Assembly: GCA_002502685.1 (NCBI GenBank)
Contig: DAQA01000002.1
Coordinates: 1-15,469 of the forward strand
DNA: 15,469 nucleotides
DNA from: Euryarchaeota archaeon UBA202
GTDB taxonomy: Archaea > Thermoplasmatota > E2 > UBA202
Reading direction: 5' to 3'
Position numbers and translations under genes: made by a program. Below the pieces are notes generated by a model. It searched no databases, was not told where the DNA came from, and saw nothing but the letters and a program-made list of their open reading frames with translations. Shown in pieces: positions 1-7,701 of the stretch. Every line of letters starts with the position of its first letter. The first letter of the stretch is position 1.

Positions 1-68
1 AGTTTCTTATTATACTGCTTCCAATCCCTATTATCCCTGTATCTCTTACCCCATCGTTCCTTTTTCAT
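1..68 (-). pseudogene. 5' end of a possible IS transposase (runs off the window)
   Basis: An ATG at 68 on the minus strand opens a frame that runs off the left edge after 22 codons. It contains RYRDNRDWKQYNKK. The DW-x-x-YN-x-x-L pattern near the N-terminus is common in archaeal IS5-type transposases, where it is usually followed by an 'LVxRGE' stretch that would lie outside this window. Only the first residues are visible, so neither the family nor the intactness of the element can be settled. No terminal inverted repeat could be identified. It could instead be the start of an unrelated basic protein. Confidence 0.35.
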
Positions 69-138
69 AAGTGCATCCCAAAAAAGGAAATAGCATCACC
101 TTCCTTAAATCATGCCACACAGCAGTAATTTAAAAAGA

Positions 139-150
139 TTTATAAAAAGG
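139..150 (+). promoter_or_regulatory. TATA box candidate
   Basis: The 12-base string TTTATAAAAAGG matches the archaeal TATA consensus well and follows an A-rich stretch. Transcription would start near 165-175 and give a leader of about 150 bases before the TPR ORF at 322. A second weaker A/T element (AAATTATATG, about 281-290) is nearer that ORF. Between 69 and 321 I see no convincing gene, only very short frames. Confidence 0.4.
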
Positions 151-321
151 ATTTAGCACCCCTCTCTTTCTATATCAACATCAATTGGTATTATAATACG
201 TGGAACAGACATATGATATCTGTCTATAAAGAATCCTAATGATGAAACTGATAAAATCTATATAACCAGTATTGGCAGGGAAATTATATGCACAGCATAA
301 TATTTCATATAGGAGGAAGAA

Positions 322-510
322 ATGAATCATAAAAAACCTCAGCAAGATGATAAAGAAACTTGGCAAACTAAGGGACGTGCTCTTATTAAATGTGGAAGAT
401 ATGGGAATGCAGTAGAGTGTTTTGATAAGGCTTTGGAGATTAATCCAAAAGATGGAGATATATGGAACCTTAAAGGGGTTAGCCTTGGTATTCTTAATCT
501 TATCCATTAA
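322..510 (+). CDS. Single-TPR small protein, possibly a truncated TPR protein
   Basis: This 62-residue ORF holds one clear tetratricopeptide repeat at about residues 13-46: W-x3-G-x2-L, then GRYGNAVECFDKALEINP. It is followed by the first helix of a second repeat (DIWNLKGVSLG), which ends abruptly. TPR repeats mediate protein-protein contacts. The start is well supported by AGGAGGAAG just before the ATG. TPR proteins usually carry three or more repeats, so this is either a short adaptor or the remnant of a longer gene. No continuation of the repeat is visible downstream in another frame. No partner can be inferred from the neighbours. Confidence 0.6.
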   Translation: MNHKKPQQDDKETWQTKGRALIKCGRYGNAVECFDKALEINPKDGDIWNLKGVSLGILNLIH

Positions 511-596
511 ATATTTATATTAAAATATACTATCGGGATGGTATCTGCAGACCTTAGGTGCTCATGCTGCAAAATGCATAAAAAAAAGGTAGAATC

Positions 597-689
597 ATGG
601 GAACAAAGAAAAAACAAAAAAGGAAAAAAATGCGTAAACACAAGATAAAGGTACAAAGGAAAAAAATGCGGCACAGGAAGAAAAAGTAA
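597..689 (+). CDS. Tiny lysine/arginine-rich protein, mS38/COX24- or eL41-like ribosomal protein candidate
   Basis: The ORF has 30 codons. It starts at ATG 597, preceded by AGGTAG at suitable spacing, and ends with TAA at 687. About two thirds of the residues are Lys or Arg. The core RKKMRKHKIKVQRKKMR resembles the C-terminal domain of AURKAIP1/COX24 (mS38), with its KKM-x-KHK-x-K pattern. It also resembles eL41, the 25-residue basic helix bridging the ribosomal subunits (KRMRR...RKMR). A motif repeats inside the gene: GGAAAAAAATGCG occurs at 622-634 and 658-670. A TATA-like stretch (TATATTAAAATATA, about 515-528) lies upstream, and a T7 run lies downstream near 737-743. Alternatively, this is a chance reading of A-rich DNA. 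The ribosome-binding site and motif order argue against that. Confidence 0.55.
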   Translation: MGTKKKQKRKKMRKHKIKVQRKKMRHRKKK

Positions 690-879
690 CATCATTCATA
701 TAATAATGTACACTCCAGAAACTTAGCATTATCTCTTTTTTTACTTTAATGTTGCATAAAAAAATTTATTAGGGTATTATCTCGGTTGTATTATTATAAA
801 GAGGATACATTAGTAGATTTTTTTGGAGGTATAAAGTTTTTGATGCTTTGATAATTTTTTTACTAAAAACTTTGTTACC

Positions 880-1791
880 TTACATATTTCTCTGAATCCT
901 TCGTCGCCCCCATAACCGTTCCTTATATGCGAACAAGCACCATCCCCCGCATATCTGATAAATAGGGCACTTGTGGCATGGTTCGCCTACAAATATCTTA
1001 TGATACCCATTAAAATTACCTAAAAAATTCCATTCAAAATCTAAGGCTATAGGACAAACTAAAATTTTCCCATCAGTAGTTACTGCTACTGCATCTGTTC
1101 CTGCCTGACAAGGAATATTCTTTCCCCCATATAACATACGGGACACGATCCCTAAAAAAGGGACAATACCCACAAGATGATTCTGTTTTAATTCATCTAT
1201 CCAAAAATCAACCAGTTTTATCAGTCCTGGTTTATAATTTTCTATGGTCCATTTTCGAAACTTATCTAAATCCCACATCTTGCTCCAAATTACATCCAGT
1301 TGCCAATGTACAAAAGGAAAAAAATCAAGAAGATACATTACATCCTGGTAAATATCTGATTTACGAGAAACGGTCATTCGAGCAATAATCTCTCCTGAAT
1401 ACTTCTGCCTTCTTAAAAATTTTAGACCCTTAAAAACCAGGGTGGTACTATTCTTTCCCCGGTAATAATTTGTGACTTCTGGCCTTCCATCAATGGAAAA
1501 AAGCATGGTATCAATACGATGTATATAAGACCCTAACTTCTCAATCCCTGTCCCATTTGCTGTCAGAATGAATCGGTTGGCTGGTAAAACATTGATCATC
1601 TCTTTTATCAAATCAGGTTTTAACAGGGGTTCCCCGCCATAAAAAGCAACAATTGGATTCGCGTCTTGTTTAATGAAGTTCTGTAAATCTTTTAGGGAAT
1701 ACTGTATCTGTGAGGGCATACCCTTTAATTTTCCTCCACAATATCGGCAATGAAGATTGCATTCCGTTGTTATAATAATTGTAAAGAGCAT
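880..1791 (-). CDS. Radical SAM/SPASM peptide-modifying enzyme (AF1577-like), frameshifted near the C-terminus
   Basis: The N-terminal radical SAM motif CNLHCRYC (C11, C15, C18) binds the 4Fe-4S cluster that cleaves S-adenosylmethionine, and GGEP lies at 52-55. The C-terminal SPASM region shows C228-x12-G-x4-C246, then C272-x2-C275-x5-C281-x3-C285. This layout and the archaeal context fit the AF1577-type family of putative peptide-modifying radical SAM enzymes. As written, the frame ends in a basic tail (GRRRIQRNM). Removing one base from the C5 run at 906-910 restores LWGDEGFREIC and continues to TAA at 810-812. That gives 326 residues and supplies the missing last SPASM cysteine, C303. The full gene is therefore probably 810-1791. 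The ATG at 1791 gives the correct family N-terminus. No precursor peptide was recognised nearby. Confidence 0.85.
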   Translation of the reverse strand: MLFTIIITTECNLHCRYCGGKLKGMPSQIQYSLKDLQNFIKQDANPIVAFYGGEPLLKPDLIKEMINVLPANRFILTANGTGIEKLGSYIHRIDTMLFSIDGRPEVTNYYRGKNSTTLVFKGLKFLRRQKYSGEIIARMTVSRKSDIYQDVMYLLDFFPFVHWQLDVIWSKMWDLDKFRKWTIENYKPGLIKLVDFWIDELKQNHLVGIVPFLGIVSRMLYGGKNIPCQAGTDAVAVTTDGKILVCPIALDFEWNFLGNFNGYHKIFVGEPCHKCPIYQICGGWCLFAYKERLWGRRRIQRNM

Positions 1792-1818
1792 ACGGGATAC
1801 AATAATCCAAGAAAAATA

Positions 1819-1862
1819 TTTTTTTTTTTTTGTTTTTGAATTTATTTTTTTTTTTTTTTTTT
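1819..1862. repeat. Long poly-T/poly-A tracts upstream of the radical SAM gene
   Basis: Runs of 13 T (1819-1831) and 18 T (1845-1862) are separated by a short spacer. They lie in the 196-base divergent region between the radical SAM gene (minus) and the phosphoesterase gene (plus). On the minus strand they are A tracts just upstream of the start codon, with AAATATTTTT (1812-1821) as a possible TATA element. Such tracts may bend DNA, and their exact length is likely to be unreliable in any assembly. I see no convincing gene in 1792-1987. Confidence 0.6.
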
Positions 1863-1948
1863 ATTATCTAGATATCTTCATAAAGAAAAAAGTCGTAAAG
1901 AACTAAATGTGTATACAATCATCAACAATAATAGATGGTATGCGATAA

Positions 1949-1960
1949 TTTTAATATACT
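1949..1960 (+). promoter_or_regulatory. TATA box candidate for the phosphoesterase gene
   Basis: TTTTAATATACT lies about 30 bases before the ATG at 1988. Transcription would begin around 1980 and leave a very short or absent leader. No ribosome-binding site is visible, which fits near-leaderless initiation. Confidence 0.35.
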
Positions 1961-1987
1961 CATAAAGCATCTTTCTGGGATATACTT

Positions 1988-2899
1988 ATGAAAAAAAATT
2001 ATTTTCTACAGGGATTAATGGTTTTCCTTATCCTTTCATTGATATTTGGAAACAGTTTACCCGTATTCTCACATACCAATCATAATTTTGGTAGTGTCTC
2101 CCCTGGCCGAACATCCACTGAGACAAATCCTTTGGATGAAACTATTAAAATTGTTTCTCCTCTTTCAACTGTACCTGCTTTTGTCCTGCAAGGAGGATCT
2201 TTTCATATAAAATTAGAAGCAGTTGCTATTAACCAAGTTTATGCATATATTACCACATCCTATGAACCTCTAGTCGATGAAATTTGGCTTGATATACTAG
2301 AAATACACAAGAGCAATAACATGTGGCTTCTTACTGTATCCGTTCCACCGGGAACGCCAGAGGAACTTTATAACCTCACGGTTATATTAGATGTGGACAA
2401 TACACGTTATTCTAGCACACGGCCTCGGGCAGTCAAAGTATTGACCGAGTTTCCAAATAGTTTTACCTTTGCGCATGTTACTGATTTTCATCTAGGTGAT
2501 CCCCGGGGATTTAGGGAAAATATCAATCAAACTATTGGATGGAAATCTATCAAAAAATGTATAGAAGAAATTAATCTTTTGCAACCTGATTTTGTCGTCA
2601 TATCAGGTGATCTTGTTTATGGTCAACTGTATCCCTATGAATATTCACGTGAATATGAAAAATGCTTTGAGATGCTACAGCTTTTTGATGTACCAACATT
2701 TTTATGTCCTGGAAATCATGATGGTTACAATCGATTTAGGGAAGATGGGTTAGATTTTTGGAAAACCTATTTTGGTCCACTTTATTATTCCTTTGATTAT
2801 GGTGACTATCATTTTACAGCCATAAATTCCTATGATGCCCCAGCACCTCTTAGAGCCTGTTTATTTTTTATTCCCTTGAATTGGGGGGGGCTATATTAG
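1988..2899 (+). CDS. Secreted calcineurin-like metallophosphoesterase, N-terminal part (frameshifted)
   Basis: Residues 1-28 form a signal peptide (MKKN, hydrophobic core, then a polar stretch). A beta-rich region at about 45-150 is followed by the two-metal phosphoesterase core: D166-F-H168, G207-D208, and G242-N243-H244-D245. The enzyme would hydrolyse phosphate mono- or diesters outside the cell; the substrate is unknown. The frame ends prematurely after the G8 run at 2883-2890. Deleting one G gives NWGGYISDSQLHW, which joins the next ORF and supplies the remaining metal ligands (restored gene 1988-3497, about 502 residues). Alone, this part lacks the histidine and GHxH ligands and should be inactive. 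The cause is either an extra G in the assembly or a slippage mutation. Confidence 0.85.
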   Translation: MKKNYFLQGLMVFLILSLIFGNSLPVFSHTNHNFGSVSPGRTSTETNPLDETIKIVSPLSTVPAFVLQGGSFHIKLEAVAINQVYAYITTSYEPLVDEIWLDILEIHKSNNMWLLTVSVPPGTPEELYNLTVILDVDNTRYSSTRPRAVKVLTEFPNSFTFAHVTDFHLGDPRGFRENINQTIGWKSIKKCIEEINLLQPDFVVISGDLVYGQLYPYEYSREYEKCFEMLQLFDVPTFLCPGNHDGYNRFREDGLDFWKTYFGPLYYSFDYGDYHFTAINSYDAPAPLRACLFFIPLNWGGLY

Positions 2900-2930
2900 T
2901 GATTCGCAACTTCATTGGATTGAAACTGAT

Positions 2931-3497
2931 TTGGCCAGCCATCAGAACCAGTCGCTCTTTGTATTTCTCCATCATAATCCTTTATGGGAAACATTAAATG
3001 AGTCTTTAACAGGTCAATCTTATCTAAACAGGAAAGAATTGCAAATATTGGTTAACACCTATGGAGTGGATATGGTTCTAGCGGGTCATATCCATCAGGA
3101 TTCTGTACACATTGTCAATGATACCGTTTATCTTACCACAACAACACTTGGAAGCGAAATTAGAAATGAGGATGGATACTGGGGATTCCGCATGATTGAT
3201 ATAAAAAAAGGAAAAATAGGTGCCTATAACTATAAAGACCCAAAATATTCCATTCCCACATATCATTTAAATTACACACTAGGGTACTCAGGAACTAGTG
3301 CCACGGCACTTATCGATAATGATTTAGATTTCAATATAACAGCCCATATAAAATTTATAATGCCTCGGGGGGAATACAAGGTTGATAGGGGATCTATCAC
3401 AATGGTAAGAACTAATGGTGATTTACAAGAAATCTATGTTATTTCCCCAGTGGAAAAAAACCATGAGCTCACTGTCACCCTTTATCCTGAACCTTAA
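2931..3497 (+). CDS. Metallophosphoesterase, C-terminal part of the same gene
   Basis: This is the downstream piece of the phosphoesterase, in the frame reached by removing one G from the run at 2883-2890. It supplies the late metal ligands: HHN at restored residues 328-330 and GHIH at 366-369. A beta-sandwich-like C-terminal region follows (restored residues about 400-502, ending HELTVTLYPEP). The listed ATG at 2931 is only an internal methionine-coding codon. The frame stays open upstream through ISDSQLHWIETDLASH, which matches the usual sequence between the core motifs. It is not an independent gene: it has no ribosome-binding site or promoter of its own. No C-terminal membrane anchor is visible, so the product may be released. 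Confidence 0.8.
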   Translation: MASHQNQSLFVFLHHNPLWETLNESLTGQSYLNRKELQILVNTYGVDMVLAGHIHQDSVHIVNDTVYLTTTTLGSEIRNEDGYWGFRMIDIKKGKIGAYNYKDPKYSIPTYHLNYTLGYSGTSATALIDNDLDFNITAHIKFIMPRGEYKVDRGSITMVRTNGDLQEIYVISPVEKNHELTVTLYPEP

Positions 3498-3520
3498 AGT
3501 ATTTGGTTTATTGCCCCCTA

Positions 3521-3538
3521 TCTTTTTTCTGTTTTTTT
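3521..3538 (+). terminator. T-rich terminator after the phosphoesterase
   Basis: T6 (3523-3528) and T7 (3532-3538) runs follow the stop codon at 3497 closely. Archaeal RNA polymerase terminates at such U tracts without needing a hairpin. Confidence 0.5.
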
Positions 3539-3601
3539 ATGCAGTTATTTTTATCACATTCTTTTTATTTTAAAGGTAAAAAAAGCTTGTGTTTAACAGT
3601 G

Positions 3602-3613
3602 CATATATATACC
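3602..3613 (+). promoter_or_regulatory. TATA box candidate for the sulfotransferase gene
   Basis: CATATATATACC lies 65 bases before the ATG at 3678 and predicts a leader of about 45 bases. Later A/T elements near 3630 (TATACAC) and 3658 (AAATATAC) are alternatives, so the start of the transcript is uncertain. Confidence 0.35.
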
Positions 3614-3677
3614 CTTTAAGGTATCACTATACACTTTTTCCCCCCCAAAATTCCCACAAAATATACTGGATGAAAAC

Positions 3678-4817
3678 ATGTCTTTACAAAAAATCCCTAA
3701 TAATGACTATTTTATCTTGACACAGCAACCATTGGCAGGCTCCTCCTTTAACAACCTACTTCGTGTCTTCTTTGAAAATAAATTCAATATCGATTTACCG
3801 TTCCTCCCCCGGGCTCTCTATGTCAGCCTCATGTCATTCAGTCTCTCGCCTCTCCGTCTTTATGAAAAATATAAATTTCAGAAAAAAATCGATAAAGTTC
3901 AACCCGCTAACCCTCTCTTCATTGTGGGTCATTGGAGAAGCGGTACCACATTTCTTCATTATCTCATGGGGCAAGATAAGTCCTTCTCCTATGTTTCTAC
4001 ATTAGAAACCATGACTCCTCATCATTTCCTTGCCTTTGAGGCCTTTGTGAAAAAAATAATTGAACAAGACCTCCCTGAAAAAAGACCAATGGATAACCTA
4101 GAAATGGAAACAAATTTGCCCTATGAAGAAGAATATGCCGTGGCAAACCTCTGTCCCTATTCATTCTATCATGGATGGTACTTTCCAAAAAATCTGTATT
4201 CTTATTTTAAAAAATATGTCTTATTTGCCAATATTAACAAGGAAATTATTGATCGATGGAAAAAAAACTATCTATTTCTCATCAAAAAAATTTCCTACAA
4301 ATATAACTCCCAAAGAATATTATTAAAAAGCTTGGTCAATACCGCCCGCATAAAACTTCTCCTGGAAATCTTTCCAGACGCCCAATTCATACACCTTTCT
4401 AGACACCCCCTCAAAATATATCTGTCTACTTGGAAACTCTACAAAAAAATTCTTCCTATCTTTTCATTCCAAAAAATCGATACTAACCAATTAGACCACT
4501 ATATCCTCGAGATCTATAAAGATTTATATACACAATATTTCAAGGAAAAACATTTGATACCCAAGGATAACCTCATTGAGCTTCAATATGAAACGTTTGT
4601 GCAAGATCCCGTCAGTACACTTCAAACAATCTATTCAGACTTCAACCTAACTGGATACAAAAAAACCCATCCTTTATTCATCAAATACCTGGAAAAACAT
4701 CATAACTACCAATCTAACAGCTACAGCTATGATGACGAACTAAAAGAAAAAATCTATAAACACTGGTATTTCGCATTTAAAAAATTTGGCTATAGCCCCG
4801 ACAATATACCCAAGTAA
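3678..4817 (+). CDS. PAPS-dependent sulfotransferase family protein
   Basis: The 379-residue protein carries the 5'-phosphosulfate loop PLFIVGHWRSGTTF (79-92). It also has the 3'-phosphate binding region IHLSRHPLKIYLSTWK (238-253), with R242 and S250 as the likely contacts. The segment LLKSLVNTARIKLLLEIFPD (215-234) just before it is the family's usual lead-in. These features place it in the Sulfotransfer_3-type family, which transfers sulfate from PAPS to lipids, glycans or small molecules. The acceptor cannot be told from sequence. There is no signal peptide or membrane segment, so it should act in the cytosol, perhaps on the inner side of the membrane. It lies between genes for exported proteins, but separate spacing suggests its own transcript. 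Confidence 0.85.
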   Translation: MSLQKIPNNDYFILTQQPLAGSSFNNLLRVFFENKFNIDLPFLPRALYVSLMSFSLSPLRLYEKYKFQKKIDKVQPANPLFIVGHWRSGTTFLHYLMGQDKSFSYVSTLETMTPHHFLAFEAFVKKIIEQDLPEKRPMDNLEMETNLPYEEEYAVANLCPYSFYHGWYFPKNLYSYFKKYVLFANINKEIIDRWKKNYLFLIKKISYKYNSQRILLKSLVNTARIKLLLEIFPDAQFIHLSRHPLKIYLSTWKLYKKILPIFSFQKIDTNQLDHYILEIYKDLYTQYFKEKHLIPKDNLIELQYETFVQDPVSTLQTIYSDFNLTGYKKTHPLFIKYLEKHHNYQSNSYSYDDELKEKIYKHWYFAFKKFGYSPDNIPK

Positions 4818-4911
4818 AAATAGCTATAACCCTTCTTGCAAACCCTCCTAAGAAAATAAAATAATCATATCATTATAAAAATTTTTAAAAAAAGCTTATC
4901 TATTTAACCAA

Positions 4912-4922
4912 GGTTTAAATAA
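4912..4922 (+). promoter_or_regulatory. TATA box candidate for the beta-helix protein
   Basis: GTTTAAATAAA precedes the ATG at 4950 by about 33 bases centre to start. It predicts a leader of only a few bases. The short match GGGTG (4939-4943) would be the ribosome-binding site if the leader is slightly longer. That match is why ATG 4950 is preferred over GTG 4941. Confidence 0.4.
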
Positions 4923-4949
4923 ATCAATGTAAGTGATAGGGTGCAAATC

Positions 4950-7613
4950 ATGAAAAAAAACCATGACGACAAAAATCTTTTTCTTAATACAAAAAGTATT
5001 AAATTCATCATACTCGCCCTAATCTATCTAAACATGGTTTTCCTAAGCACTAGTCATTCATCACAAGAAATAGCACAAGGTAACATGACCCTTTATGTGG
5101 GGGGAACTGGGGAAAACAACTATACCAGTATACAACAAGCGATTGATAATGCAAGCAATGGTAATATCATATATGTCTATAATGACACATATTATGAAAA
5201 TATTATACTTGATAAAGAACTTGTCCTCAAAGGCAAAAATAAAGAAGACACGGTTATAAATGCACAGGGCTTTGGAACTGTCATTACCGTTGTGGCCACC
5301 AACTGCAGTATTAGTAATTTTACCATAACCGGCAGTGGCCAATCAGATACCATATATACTAACTGTGGTATTTATTCTGAAAACTACTCCCCTGCTATCT
5401 TTAATAACAATATCCGTGATAACCAATATGGCATCGCTTTTTTACAAGGGTCTTTAACAGTCATAAGAAATAATACTCTATCCCATAATGATAAAGGTAT
5501 CTATCTTTACAATTCTTCATCTATCTCCCTTATCAATAATACATTTTTTCACAATATTGAGGCTGTAGATCTTTATTCATCTTTTAACAATACTATAAAA
5601 GATTGCACGATTCATACAAATAATAAAGGCATCTATCTGTATTCCTGTTCACATAATATCATCCAGGATTGCTACCTTTCCAATAATTCCCAACAGGGTA
5701 TCTATCTACATTATTCAGCAAAAAATACCCTCATACATAATATTTTTGAATATTGTAATCTCGATCTCATCTATGCCACAAACCACACAATCATACATAA
5801 TACTTTTACCCATGGAGGGATTTCACTATTCGGGGGAGGCCTCAGCAGTTACATTCATATCATAGATAAAACAAACAGGGTAAATACCTATCCTCTCTGC
5901 TACTTCTCCCATGAAAAAAATATTTCTCTAGATAATTTGAGTATCGGTCAGCTTATTTTAACAAATTGCACAGATTTTTTCATTAAGAACGTAACTATCT
6001 CCTATACCAATATGCCAATAGAGATTGCATATTCAAGTCATATACATCTGGATCATATTACTCTTCATCATTCCCATGGAGGTATCAGATTATACCACTC
6101 CTCTAATAATACTCTTACTTCCAGTACTATCTATAACATTAATGGGTCTGGAGTCATTTTTGTCTATTCCTCTAATGATAATCTATTACACAATTGCCAA
6201 ATTAGATATATGGAATTATATGGTATATTTTTATCCTGGAATTCCAATAAAAATGTTATTTCATCTTGCAATATCACCCATAATCATCAAGGCATTACTA
6301 TTATGAGTTCAAGTGACAATCTAATGTATGCTAACAATTTTATAAACAATTCCCAACAAGCAATAGATGGCAATCACAATCAATGGGATAACGGAGCGAT
6401 AGGTAACTACTGGTCTGAGTTTGATAATTCTTCAGAAGGTGCATGGGACAATAATAGCGACGGGATAGTTGACAGCTGTTATCCCATCCCCTCTGGTGAT
6501 AACCAGGATTGCTTTCCCCTCATGGATCCCTGGGCACCTTTGGAAAATCAAAAACCGCTAGTGAATATATATTCCCCCGCCATGAATGCCATAATTACCA
6601 ATACTGTCACCATTAAGGGTACAGCACAAGATATTGATGGGAAAATACTGTATGTTGAGATAAGTATTGATGGGCACACATGGCTTATTGCCACGGGAAC
6701 AAACTCCTGGAGCTATAAATGGGACACCACAACTGTGAACAATGGTGACTATATCATTTCAGTCAGGAGCTACGATGGCATATCCTATTCATCTGTCCGA
6801 AAAATCCATCTAACAGTTAAAAACACCTGCATCCTCACCATAAATATTTCTCCCGTAAATGGAGGTAGTGTCACCATTAATCCCAACCAGGACACATATC
6901 AAATTGGAACAATGGTTAACATAACAGCGCATCCCTTTGAGGGATATCGATTCAGTTATTGGGATGGAGATTTTAATGGAAGTAATCCTACTTTCCAGAT
7001 CTTCATGAACTCAGATAAAATCATCACAGTACATTTTACAAAAATTATATCCCACTACTCCCTCTCTGTCACAATTAATCCTCATCAGGGAGGTGTTGTT
7101 ATAATTCAACCGGATAATGAAACATTTCCTATAAATACATTGGTGATGATCACTGCCATACCCAATGCGGAATATATTTTTCTGCATTGGGGTGGCGATT
7201 ATTCCAGTACCAATTCTTCCATTACAATTACCATGAATACTGATAAAAACCTCATAGCATATTTTGAACAAACATCCCCTTTAACTAACCCACCTATTGT
7301 ATATTTTAGTTATTCTATCAAGGGAAAGAAAGTTTCTTTTACTGATAAATCAACTGATATTGATGGTTTTCTCGTAGGTTGGCAATGGGACTTTGGGGAT
7401 AACAATTATTCCACTCAGGAACACCCCACACACACCTACAAAAAAAATGGAAATTATACCATCACTCTTGTTGCAACAGATAATACGGGAGATACGGGTA
7501 ATTATACAGCAGTCATAATTGTTAAGTCAGAAAAAAATTTGATACCTGGCTTTGAATGGATATATCTACTTTTTTTTATTTCATTACTGTATATAATGAG
7601 AAAAAGAAAATAA
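4950..7613 (+). CDS. Large surface protein: NosD-like beta-helix with Ig, beta-repeat and PKD domains and a PGF-type sorting signal
   Basis: The protein is 887 residues from the ATG at 4950; GTG 4941 would add three. After an N-terminal hydrophobic signal (about 15-38), residues 60-470 are right-handed beta-helix coils with recurring 'GIYLY-S-x-N-x-I-x-x-x' units. The usual NosD-type ending with NYW and YPIP follows (about 475-530). An Ig-like domain (about 534-620) comes next, then two related beta-repeat modules (about 626-697 and 701-773) of the bacterial-repeat type with 'GG-x-V-x-I' and 'W-x-G-D'. A PKD domain (about 780-860, WQWDFGDNN) follows. The C-terminus is IPGFEWIYLLFFISLLYIMR plus a short basic tail, the layout of PGF-CTERM signals cut by archaeosortase. 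It is probably a cell-surface adhesin or glycan-binding protein. Catalytic activity is not evident. Confidence 0.85.
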   Translation: MKKNHDDKNLFLNTKSIKFIILALIYLNMVFLSTSHSSQEIAQGNMTLYVGGTGENNYTSIQQAIDNASNGNIIYVYNDTYYENIILDKELVLKGKNKEDTVINAQGFGTVITVVATNCSISNFTITGSGQSDTIYTNCGIYSENYSPAIFNNNIRDNQYGIAFLQGSLTVIRNNTLSHNDKGIYLYNSSSISLINNTFFHNIEAVDLYSSFNNTIKDCTIHTNNKGIYLYSCSHNIIQDCYLSNNSQQGIYLHYSAKNTLIHNIFEYCNLDLIYATNHTIIHNTFTHGGISLFGGGLSSYIHIIDKTNRVNTYPLCYFSHEKNISLDNLSIGQLILTNCTDFFIKNVTISYTNMPIEIAYSSHIHLDHITLHHSHGGIRLYHSSNNTLTSSTIYNINGSGVIFVYSSNDNLLHNCQIRYMELYGIFLSWNSNKNVISSCNITHNHQGITIMSSSDNLMYANNFINNSQQAIDGNHNQWDNGAIGNYWSEFDNSSEGAWDNNSDGIVDSCYPIPSGDNQDCFPLMDPWAPLENQKPLVNIYSPAMNAIITNTVTIKGTAQDIDGKILYVEISIDGHTWLIATGTNSWSYKWDTTTVNNGDYIISVRSYDGISYSSVRKIHLTVKNTCILTINISPVNGGSVTINPNQDTYQIGTMVNITAHPFEGYRFSYWDGDFNGSNPTFQIFMNSDKIITVHFTKIISHYSLSVTINPHQGGVVIIQPDNETFPINTLVMITAIPNAEYIFLHWGGDYSSTNSSITITMNTDKNLIAYFEQTSPLTNPPIVYFSYSIKGKKVSFTDKSTDIDGFLVGWQWDFGDNNYSTQEHPTHTYKKNGNYTITLVATDNTGDTGNYTAVIIVKSEKNLIPGFEWIYLLFFISLLYIMRKRK

Positions 7614-7643
7614 TCATTCTATTATTATCTTTTATTTATCATT

Positions 7644-7677
7644 CTAAAAAAAATTATTTTTTTTAGATGTTTTTTCT
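7644..7677. terminator. A/T hairpin and T runs after the beta-helix gene
   Basis: CTAAAAAAAA (7644-7653) and TTTTTTTTAG (7657-7666) form a perfect 10-bp inverted repeat with a 3-base loop. Another T6 run follows (7670-7675). It lies 31 bases after the stop codon and is a plausible transcription terminator. Confidence 0.5.
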
Positions 7678-7701
7678 AATATAGATAACCTTTTTTTATG
7701 G

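Noticed and set aside
181..507. 108-residue minus-strand ORF rich in isoleucine and phenylalanine
   Set aside because: It is the complement of the promoter region and of the TPR ORF. The TPR motif and ribosome-binding site favour the plus strand.
507..695. 62-residue minus-strand ORF rich in phenylalanine
   Set aside because: It mirrors the lysine-codon-rich small basic gene. The plus strand has the start signals and the recognisable motif.
825..834. GGAGGTATAA on the plus strand, identical to part of the signal at 7786-7795
   Set aside because: It is followed only by a two-codon frame and falls inside the restored C-terminal codons of the radical SAM gene, so it is probably chance.
1878..1970. 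A 30-codon hydrophobic ORF on the minus strand directly upstream of the radical SAM gene, a possible precursor peptide
   Set aside because: It has no clear ribosome-binding site and no typical precursor features (leader/core division, cysteines or a conserved motif), and the DNA is A/T-rich enough to give such frames by chance.
5400..6350. Recurring short DNA similarities that look like a repeat array
   Set aside because: They are coding repeats of the beta-helix coils. Spacing and sequence vary, and there are no CRISPR-like direct repeats.
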